NCBI GenBank assembly: GCA_024762625.1
Contig: JANTHA010000086.1
Coordinates: 1-8,387, forward strand
Length of the DNA stretch: 8,387 bases
Source: Thiotrichaceae bacterium
GTDB taxonomy: Bacteria > Pseudomonadota > Gammaproteobacteria > Thiotrichales > Thiotrichaceae
Direction of reading: 5' to 3'
Shown: positions 1 through 7,216 of the stretch, piece after piece
How positions within the stretch are numbered: position 1 is the stretch's first letter
Layout: every line of letters begins with the position of its first letter
The notes under the pieces: generated by a model
The model's input: only the letters and a program-made list of their open reading frames with translations
The model's database searches: none
Told to the model about the DNA's origin: nothing
Program-made: the position numbers and the translations under genes

Positions 1-401
1 AGGGCGGCATTGGCGTGGGGATTGCCGCTGCGGCGATAACCTTGTGGACTACTTTCATTCCGTGTTTTCTATGGATTTTTGCCGGTGCTCCCTATATAGA
101 ATGGATTGGCGCGCAACCTAAATTAAAAAGCGCCTTGCAGGCGATTTCTGCGGCGGTTGTTGGTGTTATCCTGAACCTGTCCGTGTGGTTCGCCTTGAAT
201 GTGATGTTCAGAGAAGTGAAGCTGACTTCTTACGGTCCGCTGCAACTGTGGCAACCGGAACTGGCGACGGTGGATTGGCTGGTTGTCGGGCTGACGGCGC
301 TGTGTGCGATCCTCATCTTAAGGCTTCGCTGGGGTATTGTGCGAGTGCTGGCCATTTCTTCTCTGACAGGCGCTGCGCTGGTATTTGTTCAGGGTGTCTG
401 A
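1..401 (+). CDS. chrA: Chromate transporter ChrA, C-terminal part (5' truncated by window)
   Basis: This is the C-terminal part (about 132 residues) of an inner-membrane chromate ion transporter of the CHR family. These proteins export chromate from the cytoplasm and usually have about 380-450 residues in two homologous halves. The reading frame is open from the first base and ends at TGA 399-401; the GTG at 15 is an internal codon, not a start. The family signature of the second half is visible: an FIPCFLWIFAGAPYIE segment followed by a Leu/Lys-rich loop and a membrane segment ending in WFALNVMF. At least three hydrophobic segments are present. The gene converges with the thioredoxin-like gene on the other strand, only 3 bp from its stop codon. 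The family call is firm; whether chromate is the true physiological substrate is not shown by sequence, as some CHR proteins carry other oxyanions. Confidence 0.9.
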   Translation, partial: GGIGVGIAAAAITLWTTFIPCFLWIFAGAPYIEWIGAQPKLKSALQAISAAVVGVILNLSVWFALNVMFREVKLTSYGPLQLWQPELATVDWLVVGLTALCAILILRLRWGIVRVLAISSLTGAALVFVQGV

Positions 402-408
402 GGCTCAG
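398..408. repeat. 11-bp palindrome containing both convergent stop codons
   Basis: CTGAG-G-CTCAG is a perfect inverted repeat centred on base 403. It contains the TGA of chrA (399-401) and, on the other strand, the TGA of the thioredoxin-like gene (405-407). A 5-bp stem with a 1-nt loop cannot fold as such and no T-run follows, so it is not a convincing bidirectional terminator. It is recorded because it is the only symmetric element at this convergent junction. Confidence 0.45.
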
Positions 409-758
409 GGCTCTTCTTCTGCGGGTTCATCAAGCGCCTTGTCTATCGCCTTGATAATGTGATCCAAACTGGCTTGCGCCTGGATTTCGGCATGAAACTG
501 TCCATCCTTGTATAGATACAGGCTAGGCAGGTGAAAAACACTGAATTCATTAACCAGTGCTGCAGCCTTGTCGGCTTTAATTTCAAACGATTGAAATTCA
601 GAAAAATGCTGTTTGAATTGCGCCTCTTCGCGATTTAGCAAGTCGCGTAAATGATGACAGGAACTGCAATGCGGGCCAGAAAAAAATACCAGTGTAACCC
701 CATTTGTTTGCGGGATCGTTTGGTGAAAATCAAATTCATCAAGTTCACGGACGGGCAT
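405..758 (-). CDS. Thioredoxin-fold protein with CSSC active site
   Basis: This is a small (117 residues from this start) cytoplasmic thioredoxin-like protein, presumably a thiol-disulfide oxidoreductase. After a short N-terminal helix and a hydrophobic strand (TLVFFSGPH) comes the redox motif C-S-S-C at residues 31-34, then a long helix. The cis-proline loop (HLPSLYLYKDG, Pro at about 78) sits where thioredoxins place it, and the chain ends in an acidic tail. Classical thioredoxin has WCGPC; here His replaces Trp and Ser-Ser replaces Gly-Pro, so the redox potential and partners probably differ. No signal peptide is seen. The ATG at 758 is preferred because GAGAG lies 8 nt upstream; a GTG at 767 would add three residues and has no ribosome binding site. 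It lies 49 bp behind the lipoprotein gene on the same strand, so co-transcription is likely. The fold is clear; the exact function is unknown. Confidence 0.85.
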   Translation of the reverse strand: MPVRELDEFDFHQTIPQTNGVTLVFFSGPHCSSCHHLRDLLNREEAQFKQHFSEFQSFEIKADKAAALVNEFSVFHLPSLYLYKDGQFHAEIQAQASLDHIIKAIDKALDEPAEEEP

Positions 759-807
759 ATGTTGCACTCTCAGGCGTTAACAGGACCAAAGCGTTGATTC
801 GCTCTGA

Positions 808-1203
808 TTATTGCCTATCCTGGCATTTCATGATTTCATATCCTTTGCTGTTATCTATTTTCAGGCTTGACGCTAATTCAAAGCCCAATTCCTTCGCATC
901 AGGGGTGTTTTGCGCATTGATAACATGAAGATTAATCAGGGTTCCAGGTAGACCACACTGCGCAGGCGCGGCAATGCCGGTGAGAAAGCCGCACTGGGAA
1001 GAGATGACATCAATGCCTTTATTGATTAACTGTTGCGCGGTCTCTGCCTCGCTTAAACCACTTGATTCGCATTGAATTGAACCATTGTTGATATAGACAA
1101 GCGCGAGACTTTCATCGATGCTGGATTCATTGCTGTTTTTGTGGGCGCACGCTGTTAGAAACAAGGAAATAAAAATGAGTATCGCGATGTGTATGGATTC
1201 CAT
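808..1203 (-). CDS. Small cysteine-rich lipoprotein of unknown function
   Basis: This is a 131-residue predicted lipoprotein. A hydrophobic stretch (residues 6-16) ends in the lipobox L-T-A-C, so Cys19 would be lipidated and the protein anchored on the periplasmic side. The mature part has four further cysteines (45, 71, 83, 127), enough for two disulfides, in motifs GSIQC, SSQCG and AQCG. The spacing suggests a small disulfide-stabilised domain, but I recognise no named family. The ATG at 1203 is chosen because an AAAAGG lies 8 nt upstream and the signal peptide then has a normal length. A frame-compatible ATG at 1266 would add 21 polar residues, has no ribosome binding site, and lies upstream of a GATAAT (-10-like, complement of 1249-1254). 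The longer start cannot be excluded, because it would supply the positive charge the short n-region lacks. The gene follows parE and precedes the thioredoxin-like gene on the same strand. Base composition is more AT-rich than parE. Confidence 0.72.
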   Translation of the reverse strand: MESIHIAILIFISLFLTACAHKNSNESSIDESLALVYINNGSIQCESSGLSEAETAQQLINKGIDVISSQCGFLTGIAAPAQCGLPGTLINLHVINAQNTPDAKELGFELASSLKIDNSKGYEIMKCQDRQ

Positions 1204-1278
1204 GTTTAGCGCCTTTTCGTAATGATTCAGTTTGATGTGATCTAATAAATTATCATATTTAATCATTGTTTGGGGGTT

Positions 1279-1374
1279 ATCTGTTTTTTTTAGTCATGCT
1301 GAGTTTTGTTGTCTTTTGAATTCAGCTCTTTTATCAAAGTCAATGATAAGGTGTCGAAATAAGTAAAAACAGAT
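1279..1374. repeat. Perfect 10-bp inverted repeats bracketing the parE-lipoprotein spacer
   Basis: ATCTGTTTTT at 1279-1288 is the exact reverse complement of AAAAACAGAT at 1365-1374, enclosing 76 bp. The right arm directly abuts the parE stop codon (1375-1377). The left arm runs into an 8-T tract. No direct duplication is seen just outside the arms. It could be a long-range RNA stem in the parE 3' region or a chance repeat in AT-rich DNA. Confidence 0.5.
1331..1349. repeat. Short inverted repeat (TTATCA/TGATAA) downstream of parE
   Basis: TTATCA (1331-1336) and TGATAA (1344-1349) are separated by 7 nt inside the larger inverted repeat of the same spacer. The AT-only pairing is weak and no T-run follows on the minus strand, so it does not qualify as a Rho-independent terminator. 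It could be part of the 3' end structure of the parE transcript. Confidence 0.35.
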
Positions 1375-3261
1375 TCAAATAACCGCCAGATCGCCCTTGT
1401 TTTCGAGCCAGGACTTTCTATCCTGGGCGCGTTTTTTTGCAAGCAGCATGTCCATGATTTTTGCGGTCTGTTTGGGATTATCCATGGTGAGGCGCACCAG
1501 TCGGCGGGTATCCGGGTCCATGGTGGTCTCGCGCAGTTGCATCGGGTTCATTTCACCAAGACCCTTGAAACGGGTAACGCTGACCTTGCCTTTTAGTTTT
1601 TCCGCTTCGATTCGATCCAGGATGGCGTCGCGTTCTTGTTCGTCGAGCGCGTATTCCACCCTTTTGCCAATGTCGATTCTGTACAGCGGCGGCATCGCGA
1701 TATACACATGGCCGGCGCGAATCAGTGCAGGGAAATGTTTGACAAACAGTGCACAGATCAGGGTGGCAATATGCGCGCCGTCCGAGTCGGCGTCTGCAAG
1801 AATGCAAATTTTACCGTAGCGCAGCTCGTCAAGTTTTTCTGAATCCGGCTCGACGCCGATAGCGACTGATATGTCGTGTATTTCCTGTGAGCCAAGCACC
1901 TGAGAGGAATCCACTTCCCAGGTATTGAGTATTTTTCCACGCAGCGGCATGATCGCCTGAAAATCGCGGCTGCGCGCCTGCTTGGCGGAACCACCCGCCG
2001 AATCGCCTTCCACCAGAAACAGCTCGGTCAGATTGACATCCTGCGAGGCGCAGTCGGCCAGTTTTCCGGGTAAGGCCGGCCCTGCGGATATTTTTTTGCG
2101 CACCACTTTTTTACTGGCGCGACTGCGTTTTTGCGCGTTGTTGATGATATGTTCAGCGATCAGGTCGCCGCTTTCGGGGTTCTGGTTCAGATACAGGCTA
2201 AACGCGTCTTTGACCACCCCGGAAACAAAACTGGCGGCGCTACGCGATGACAGGCGCTCTTTGGTTTGTCCCGCAAATTGCGGATCCTGCATTTTGAAGG
2301 AAAGTATAAAACTGAGTCTATCCCAGACGTCATCCGGGGTGATTTTGAGGCCGCGCGGAAGCAGGTTCCGGAATTCTGCAAACTCGCGCAAGGCATCGGT
2401 GAGACCGGTTCGCAGACCGTTGGTGTGGGTTCCACCCTGCGTGGTGGGGATCAGATTGACGTAGCTTTCCTGCACCAGATCGCCGCCTTCTGGCAGCCAG
2501 CACAGCGCCCATTCAACCGCTTCGTGTTCGCTTTTGAAATTGCCGCAAAAGGGTTCTTCAGGCAGGTTCACAAATTCCTTAACGGAATCAATCAGGTAAT
2601 CGCGTATGCCATCTTCGTAATACCATTCTTCGGTTTCGCCTTTGGCTTCGTCGGTAAAGCTGATATGCAGGCCGGGGCATAACACCGCCTTGGCGCGAAG
2701 ATTATGTTTCAGTTTAGGAACCGAAAATTTGACTGTGTCGAAATACTGCCCGTTTGGCCAGAAATGAAGGGAGGTTCCGGTATTTTTCTTGCCAACTGTT
2801 CCAATGACTTCCAGATCAGATGCCTTGTGGCCGTTCTCGAACACCATTTGGTATTCCTTGCCGTCGCGTTTAATGCGCACTTCAAGAATCAGCGACAGTG
2901 CGTTGACCACCGAGATGCCAACGCCGTGCAGGCCGCCGCTGAACTGGTAGTTTTTGTCGGAGAATTTTCCGCCTGCGTGCAATGTCGCCAGAATAACTTC
3001 AACGCCTGGCATTTTCATTTCAGGGTGCTCGTCCACAGGCATGCCGCGACCATTATCGGTTACTGACAGGGAGCCGTCGGCATGCAGGATAACCTGGATT
3101 TTATTGGCGAAACCGGCGAGCGCCTCATCCACGCTGTTGTCGATCACCTCCTGCGCCAGATGGTTGGGGCGCGTGGTGTCGGTGTACATGCCGGGGCGTT
3201 TGCGCACCGGATCCAGTCCGCTTAATACTTCGATTGATTCTGCGTTATAGTCGTTGCTCAT
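1375..3261 (-). CDS. parE: DNA topoisomerase IV subunit B (ParE)
   Basis: This is the ATPase subunit of topoisomerase IV, which with ParC decatenates replicated chromosomes and relaxes supercoils. Its 628 residues compare with 630 in E. coli, and the match is close along the whole length. The GHKL ATPase domain shows the catalytic Glu38 and Mg-ligand Asn42 (QEVIDNSVDEAL), Asp69 in TDNGRGMP, and the ATP lid GGLHGVG at 109-115. The transducer domain carries the QTK loop at 332-334 (Lys334 contacts the ATP phosphate). The TOPRIM domain has EGDSAGG at 418-424, PLRGKILN at 439-446 and the metal-binding DADSD at 490-494, then FKGLGEMNP at 565-573. The EGDSAG and PLRGKILN stretches, where quinolone-resistance changes occur, look wild type. 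The 54-bp gap behind purT contains a weak AGG 9 nt before the ATG and no clear promoter, so it may be co-transcribed with purT. parC is not in this window. Confidence 0.98.
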   Translation of the reverse strand: MSNDYNAESIEVLSGLDPVRKRPGMYTDTTRPNHLAQEVIDNSVDEALAGFANKIQVILHADGSLSVTDNGRGMPVDEHPEMKMPGVEVILATLHAGGKFSDKNYQFSGGLHGVGISVVNALSLILEVRIKRDGKEYQMVFENGHKASDLEVIGTVGKKNTGTSLHFWPNGQYFDTVKFSVPKLKHNLRAKAVLCPGLHISFTDEAKGETEEWYYEDGIRDYLIDSVKEFVNLPEEPFCGNFKSEHEAVEWALCWLPEGGDLVQESYVNLIPTTQGGTHTNGLRTGLTDALREFAEFRNLLPRGLKITPDDVWDRLSFILSFKMQDPQFAGQTKERLSSRSAASFVSGVVKDAFSLYLNQNPESGDLIAEHIINNAQKRSRASKKVVRKKISAGPALPGKLADCASQDVNLTELFLVEGDSAGGSAKQARSRDFQAIMPLRGKILNTWEVDSSQVLGSQEIHDISVAIGVEPDSEKLDELRYGKICILADADSDGAHIATLICALFVKHFPALIRAGHVYIAMPPLYRIDIGKRVEYALDEQERDAILDRIEAEKLKGKVSVTRFKGLGEMNPMQLRETTMDPDTRRLVRLTMDNPKQTAKIMDMLLAKKRAQDRKSWLENKGDLAVI

Positions 3262-3266
3262 TTTTA

Positions 3267-3299
3267 TTAGCCTATTTAGCTGTTAGCCTTGTTTTAGCC
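3267..3299 (-). repeat. Four TTAGC(C/T) copies in the purT-parE spacer
   Basis: TTAGCC occurs at 3267-3272, 3283-3288 and 3294-3299, and TTAGCT at 3276-3281. Read along the transcript, these are four GGCTAA/AGCTAA units within 33 nt of the parE leader, immediately before its ribosome binding region. The starts are 9, 7 and 11 nt apart, so it is not a strict tandem array. It could be a protein or RNA-binding cluster, or chance. Confidence 0.45.
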
Positions 3300-3315
3300 C
3301 TGTTTGAATGATGGT

Positions 3316-4536
3316 TTAAAACTCGAAACCGACTGCATCGGACGCCGCCTTCGCTTTCTGGATGGCTGCTTTAAGTGTTTCGCCCCTGGCGAGCGCCACA
3401 CCCATGCGCCGTTGTCCGCTGACCTCGGGTTTGCCGAACAGTCTGATCTGGGTGTCAGGCTCGGCAAGCGCCTTGTCCAGATGCTTAAAACATAGTTGTT
3501 TAGATTCGCCTTCAGCGAGTATCACGCTACTTGCGGACGGACCATGAAAATGGATATTCGGGATCGGCAAACCGAGTATCGCGCGAGCATGCAGCGCAAA
3601 CTGGGAAAGATCCTGTGAAATCATGGTGATCATGCCGGTATCATGCGGTCGCGGTGAGACTTCACTGAAGATCGCCTGTCCATCCTTGATAAACAACTCC
3701 ACGCCAAAGATGCCGCGCCCGCCCAGCGCCGTGGTGATTTTGGTAGCAATCTCTCTGGATTGCTGCAGCGCTGCATCGCTCATTGCCTGTGGTTGCCAGG
3801 ATTGACGATAATCGCCATCTACCTGCACATGGCCAATGGGTTCGCAAAAGCTGGTGATGATGTCGCCCTTCTCAACATGATGCACGGTTAGCTGGGTAAT
3901 TTCATAGTCAAATTCGACGAAGCCTTCAACAATGACCTTGCCTGCGCCGCTGCGCCCGCCTTGTTGGGCATATTGCCAGGCTTTATCAATATCGCTTACT
4001 GTTGAGATGGTGCTTTGTCCCTTGCCGGATGAACTCATGATGGGCTTGACTACGCAGGGTATGCCGACGTCGCGGATGGCCGCATCGAATTCCTCGCGGT
4101 TTTCCGCAAAACGGTAGGGCGAGGTGGGTAGGCCGAGTTCCTCCGCCGCCAATCGGCGTATGCCTTCGCGGTTCATGGTCAGTCTGGCGGCGCGCGCTGT
4201 GGGTATCACGCTAAAGCCTTCGTTTTCCAGCGCCAAAAGCGTATCGGTGGCGATTGCTTCGATTTCAGGTACGATGTAATCCGGTTTCTCTGATTCGATG
4301 ATGCGGCGCAGCGCCTCACCATCCAGCATGGAAATCACATGACTGCGATGCGCGACCTGCATGGCGGGCGCATTGGCGTAACGATCCACTACAATAACTT
4401 CTACGCCCAGCCGTTGTAGTTCAATCACGACTTCCTTGCCAAGTTCGCCGCCGCCGCATAGCAATACGCGGGTTGCGGTTGGTGAAAGCGGCGTACATAG
4501 TGTGACTGAGGTTTGTTCTGATGAATGGCTGCTCAT
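3316..4536 (-). CDS. purT: Formate-dependent phosphoribosylglycinamide formyltransferase PurT (GAR transformylase 2)
   Basis: This cytoplasmic ATP-grasp enzyme makes formyl-GAR from formate, ATP and glycinamide ribonucleotide, the folate-independent route for step three of purine synthesis. From the ATG at 4536 it has 406 residues, against 392 in E. coli; the excess is a Ser/Thr-rich N-terminus. The N-domain has GGGELGKE (28-35) and [10 protein letters not shown], the central region PEIEAIATD (90-98) and [13 protein letters not shown] (121-133). The ATP-grasp part has the loop MSSSGKGQ (167-174), and the Mg-binding glutamates are Glu280 (GVELF) and Glu292 ([11 protein letters not shown]), 12 apart as in E. 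coli. RLFGKPE near the C-terminus is also typical. A GTG at 4551 would add five residues but lacks a ribosome binding site; the ATG has GAG about 10 nt upstream, inside a small inverted repeat. A likely promoter lies 33-62 bp upstream. parE follows 54 bp downstream. Confidence 0.97.
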   Translation of the reverse strand: MSSHSSEQTSVTLCTPLSPTATRVLLCGGGELGKEVVIELQRLGVEVIVVDRYANAPAMQVAHRSHVISMLDGEALRRIIESEKPDYIVPEIEAIATDTLLALENEGFSVIPTARAARLTMNREGIRRLAAEELGLPTSPYRFAENREEFDAAIRDVGIPCVVKPIMSSSGKGQSTISTVSDIDKAWQYAQQGGRSGAGKVIVEGFVEFDYEITQLTVHHVEKGDIITSFCEPIGHVQVDGDYRQSWQPQAMSDAALQQSREIATKITTALGGRGIFGVELFIKDGQAIFSEVSPRPHDTGMITMISQDLSQFALHARAILGLPIPNIHFHGPSASSVILAEGESKQLCFKHLDKALAEPDTQIRLFGKPEVSGQRRMGVALARGETLKAAIQKAKAASDAVGFEF

Positions 4537-4539
4537 AAT

Positions 4540-4552
4540 CGTGATTCTCACG
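4540..4552 (-). repeat. Small hairpin over the purT ribosome binding site
   Basis: CGTGA (4540-4544) and TCACG (4548-4552) form a perfect 5-bp stem with a 3-nt loop. In the purT leader the only Shine-Dalgarno-like GAG (complement of 4547-4549) overlaps the stem and loop, and the start codon is 3 nt away. It could lower translation initiation or serve as an operator half-structure. Confidence 0.4.
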
Positions 4553-4568
4553 CAAGACTAATTGATTG

Positions 4569-4598
4569 ATTATAAGTCAATCCGCAGGATCTGGTTAA
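4569..4598 (-). promoter_or_regulatory. Candidate sigma70 promoter of purT
   Basis: On the minus strand TTAACC (4593-4598) is followed after 18 bp by a perfect TATAAT (4569-4574), giving a start near 4562 and a leader of about 26 nt to the purT ATG at 4536. An inverted repeat, ATTGA (4565-4569) and TCAAT (4577-4581), straddles the -10 and could be an operator. No complete PurR-type box is visible. Confidence 0.55.
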
Positions 4599-4635
4599 TA
4601 AATTCGGGCGTTAGCGTAGTATAGTATCTTTATTT

Positions 4636-7191
4636 TCATTTGACGCTGAGTTCCTGTTTGTTCACATCCAGGCGCTGTGCGTCTACTGAATCAGAAATGG
4701 GATGTTTCTCGTGAGCTGCAATGCGCGGCGCAACGGGCGCGTCAGGATCAACCAGCATAATTTCACCAAACATTTGCGGGTTGCTCCAGGCCATGTCGCT
4801 TGATGCATTCCAGGTGATTTTGGCGTCTCGCGAACCACCGCTGTCATCGTCATTGACCTGTACGTCAAAACCGACGCGCAGCCCATTGCGTGGCGTAATC
4901 TGCAGCACTTGCCAGGGTATCGTTGCGGTAAACTGGTAACCCCATATGTACTTGTTAATCTGATATTTGATTTTTTTCAGGTCGATCGGCGGCGCGTTGG
5001 CGCTGAGTACCGGGAACCTGTCGCCGCGCCGAAAGCTGATGGAAAAATCGTTTTTACCGTCGTATTTGTTTTGGCGACTGTTATCGGCGTCAAAATAGAG
5101 TTCTATCGAGTCATCCGCCCAGGTTTTATCCGAGTCCTTGACAATTTTATCGTCGATGATGCTGACCCAGAGCATCAGGTTTTCATCATCCCAACTGGCT
5201 CGCCAGCGACCCGACAGGTCATTGTTATTACGGATCGTTCCTTTGACAAGGCTGCCGATGTTTTGCGCAATGGCGCTGTGCAGTGTATGTTGCTTGCGGT
5301 CATTTTTGAACAACTTGACGGTTTTGTGCGCCGTATTATCGGGTTTTACGCCGCTGACCAGGGCGCTGGGGATGCGTCTTGGTTTCTGATGCCGCGCTAG
5401 CGTTCCATTGCGACAGCTCCGCCACCAACAGGGTTGATTATGAGCAAATCCAAGCAGGGCCCGGTATTTGGGTGTTTCATTCAGGGGTTGTGATATGTAT
5501 TCCTTAACGCCCCAGCTGCCGTGCCAGGTGCTTGGACGCGGCGCGGAAAATGCCACAAATAGCTTGCCGCCCGCTTTTTTCCAGCCGCTTAACAGGCGGT
5601 AATAGGCCTGCGCCATGCGCGTATCGCGATTTGCCTGATACAGATAGGGCGTAGCGCCTTCCTTCATGCCATGTGTTTTGTGATCCACCAGATGCTGGCC
5701 GCCTTCATAGGCGATCAGGTCTACGCCATACTCACGCGCGGTATCGGCTTGTTGTTTGACAAATTTAAGTATGTTCTTGATGGAATAACGATTGTTTTTG
5801 TCTTCCAGCAATTTGAAAACATCATTAACGCTATGGACGCTCTTCATTTTATCCTGGGCTATATGAAAATAAGGTGCGATAGCGATTGCATCGACGTTCT
5901 TGTAGGTATTTTTATAACCCAGTAAGGTCGTTGTAAGGCGCAAATCGGTCGTCATGCCGCCAAGTACCCGCACCAGACGGTAGACGCCGCCAAACTCTTT
6001 TTCCCAGATTTTGAAAATGCGCACGCTTTGCAGCGCATAGTATTTGGCGCCGGCGATGTTGCGATTCTTGTCCAGCCCCATTTTGTAGCCGGTTTGTTTC
6101 ATGTGTTCCGCCTGCGGCACAAACACGTTATTCCAGGTTTCATTGCTGTATTCGAGGTAGACAGAGAGCCTCGGATCAAGATTCTTTTTGACAAACTGGG
6201 CAAACTGACGAATATAATTGTAATCGGCCTTGTGAGGGATGTTGAACCACGGGTTCACATGCAGCCGGTTGGCGAGCGTTACCATGATTTCCAACGGAAC
6301 GCCGCGTACGCCTTCCTTGCCTCCCCAGGTGGCCTTGTCGAGGGTGGGACGGTCGCTCCAGTGCTGGATATTGTTGCGCGTCACGCCCGCCATATTCATG
6401 AAGCGCACCACCTTGAAGTCTTTGATGAAATTCATGTATTCCGGGTTAAAAATGATTTCGGAGCCATGCTCGGCAAACGAACGATACTGTCCCTGAGCGC
6501 AGTTTTTTTCGCCTGCGACGCGTATGAGTGGTTTATTAACGCAGATACCGCCCGGCATGAAAATGCGGATATTGCGCAGCGGATTTGTGGTATTGCTGTG
6601 TTCAATAAACAACGTTGCGGTGATTTTTCCGTCTTGCATCGGCGCAAACCTGATTAAATCCTTGCCTTGCTCGCGTTCAATCAGTTTGGCGCTTGCGCCA
6701 TAGCGAATTTTGCCTTCGCCATCATAGAGCACGGTGTAAACCCCTTTGGGGAGCGCCTTGACCGGCAAATGGCTCAGAAAGCGAGTGCCAGCCTGACCAC
6801 CGTTGAGGTCGCTTGGCCAGCCCTGCTTGTCAAATTTGACCTTGCCTTTGGTAAACCAGGGACGCGCCTCGTCAAAAGGCAGCGCAAGCCGGAATAGATC
6901 GACAAATGGCAGGCTGGAATCGACTTCCAGCGCTTCATTGGTATTGATGCCGAGCGGCGAGTCTAGATTGGTGGGCGTCCCGATGGGCGCCGCCAAACCG
7001 TTTTTCGATATGAGTCCACACAATAGCAGCGTCGTTAATAAAAGTAGTGCAAATTTGTAGGATAGCGCAGATGAGGGGTTATTGTCTCTGTACGCTATAC
7101 GACGTGTGTTGCGTATGAAATTATGGTTAAAAGCAAAAGTGCGCCCATTTAATAAAAGCCCAAAATCAAAAAAATGATAGCCTGGTTTCAT
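4636..7191 (-). CDS. Exported glycoside hydrolase-like protein with C-terminal CBM9 domain
   Basis: This 851-residue protein is probably a polysaccharide-active enzyme in the periplasm, outside the cell or membrane anchored. Residues 1-43 are a polar, Arg-rich extension; 44-68 are a hydrophobic segment ending GLAAP, which fits a signal peptide or anchor. Residues about 75-215 form a beta-rich N-domain (LPKGVYTVLYDGEGK). Residues about 255-580 look like a TIM-barrel hydrolase of clan GH-A type. EYSNETWN (347-354) would supply the acid/base Glu351, and YEGGQ (495-499) the nucleophile Glu496. Residues about 635-815 match carbohydrate-binding module family 9 (ADDSIELYFDAD, WGYQFTATIPW, FDVQVNDDD). 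Cysteine pairs 217/231 and 588/593 could form disulfides. The domain order recalls proteins annotated as cellulose-binding, but I cannot assign a CAZy family or substrate. The start is well fixed: GGA lies 5 nt before the ATG, and no ATG, GTG or TTG occurs before codon 57. purT lies 99 bp downstream. Confidence 0.8.
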   Translation of the reverse strand: MKPGYHFFDFGLLLNGRTFAFNHNFIRNTRRIAYRDNNPSSALSYKFALLLLTTLLLCGLISKNGLAAPIGTPTNLDSPLGINTNEALEVDSSLPFVDLFRLALPFDEARPWFTKGKVKFDKQGWPSDLNGGQAGTRFLSHLPVKALPKGVYTVLYDGEGKIRYGASAKLIEREQGKDLIRFAPMQDGKITATLFIEHSNTTNPLRNIRIFMPGGICVNKPLIRVAGEKNCAQGQYRSFAEHGSEIIFNPEYMNFIKDFKVVRFMNMAGVTRNNIQHWSDRPTLDKATWGGKEGVRGVPLEIMVTLANRLHVNPWFNIPHKADYNYIRQFAQFVKKNLDPRLSVYLEYSNETWNNVFVPQAEHMKQTGYKMGLDKNRNIAGAKYYALQSVRIFKIWEKEFGGVYRLVRVLGGMTTDLRLTTTLLGYKNTYKNVDAIAIAPYFHIAQDKMKSVHSVNDVFKLLEDKNNRYSIKNILKFVKQQADTAREYGVDLIAYEGGQHLVDHKTHGMKEGATPYLYQANRDTRMAQAYYRLLSGWKKAGGKLFVAFSAPRPSTWHGSWGVKEYISQPLNETPKYRALLGFAHNQPCWWRSCRNGTLARHQKPRRIPSALVSGVKPDNTAHKTVKLFKNDRKQHTLHSAIAQNIGSLVKGTIRNNNDLSGRWRASWDDENLMLWVSIIDDKIVKDSDKTWADDSIELYFDADNSRQNKYDGKNDFSISFRRGDRFPVLSANAPPIDLKKIKYQINKYIWGYQFTATIPWQVLQITPRNGLRVGFDVQVNDDDSGGSRDAKITWNASSDMAWSNPQMFGEIMLVDPDAPVAPRIAAHEKHPISDSVDAQRLDVNKQELSVK

Positions 7192-7216
7192 AATAATCCA
7201 ATTTCAAGAACAGCGA

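Noticed and set aside
1279..1374. Insertion element or MITE called outright
   Set aside because: The 10-bp inverted repeats have no flanking target duplication and no second copy is visible in this window.
1982..2464. 160-codon + strand frame and other long frames opposite parE
   Set aside because: They lie fully inside parE, whose match to the family is continuous, and have no ribosome binding site or known product.
4550..4555. ACGCAA as a PurR half-site ahead of purT
   Set aside because: The matching right half (TTGCGT) is missing at the required spacing, so it is a chance hexamer.
4600..4635. Terminator between the glycosidase-like gene and purT
   Set aside because: No stable stem with a T-run is present on the minus strand after the stop codon at 4636-4638.
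4909..5400. 163-codon + strand frame opposite the CBM9 region
   Set aside because: It mirrors the conserved CBM9 coding sequence and resembles nothing known.
6028..6657. 209-codon + strand frame opposite the glycosidase-like gene
   Set aside because: It is an antisense shadow of the conserved hydrolase core (including SNETWN), with no sign of its own translation signals.
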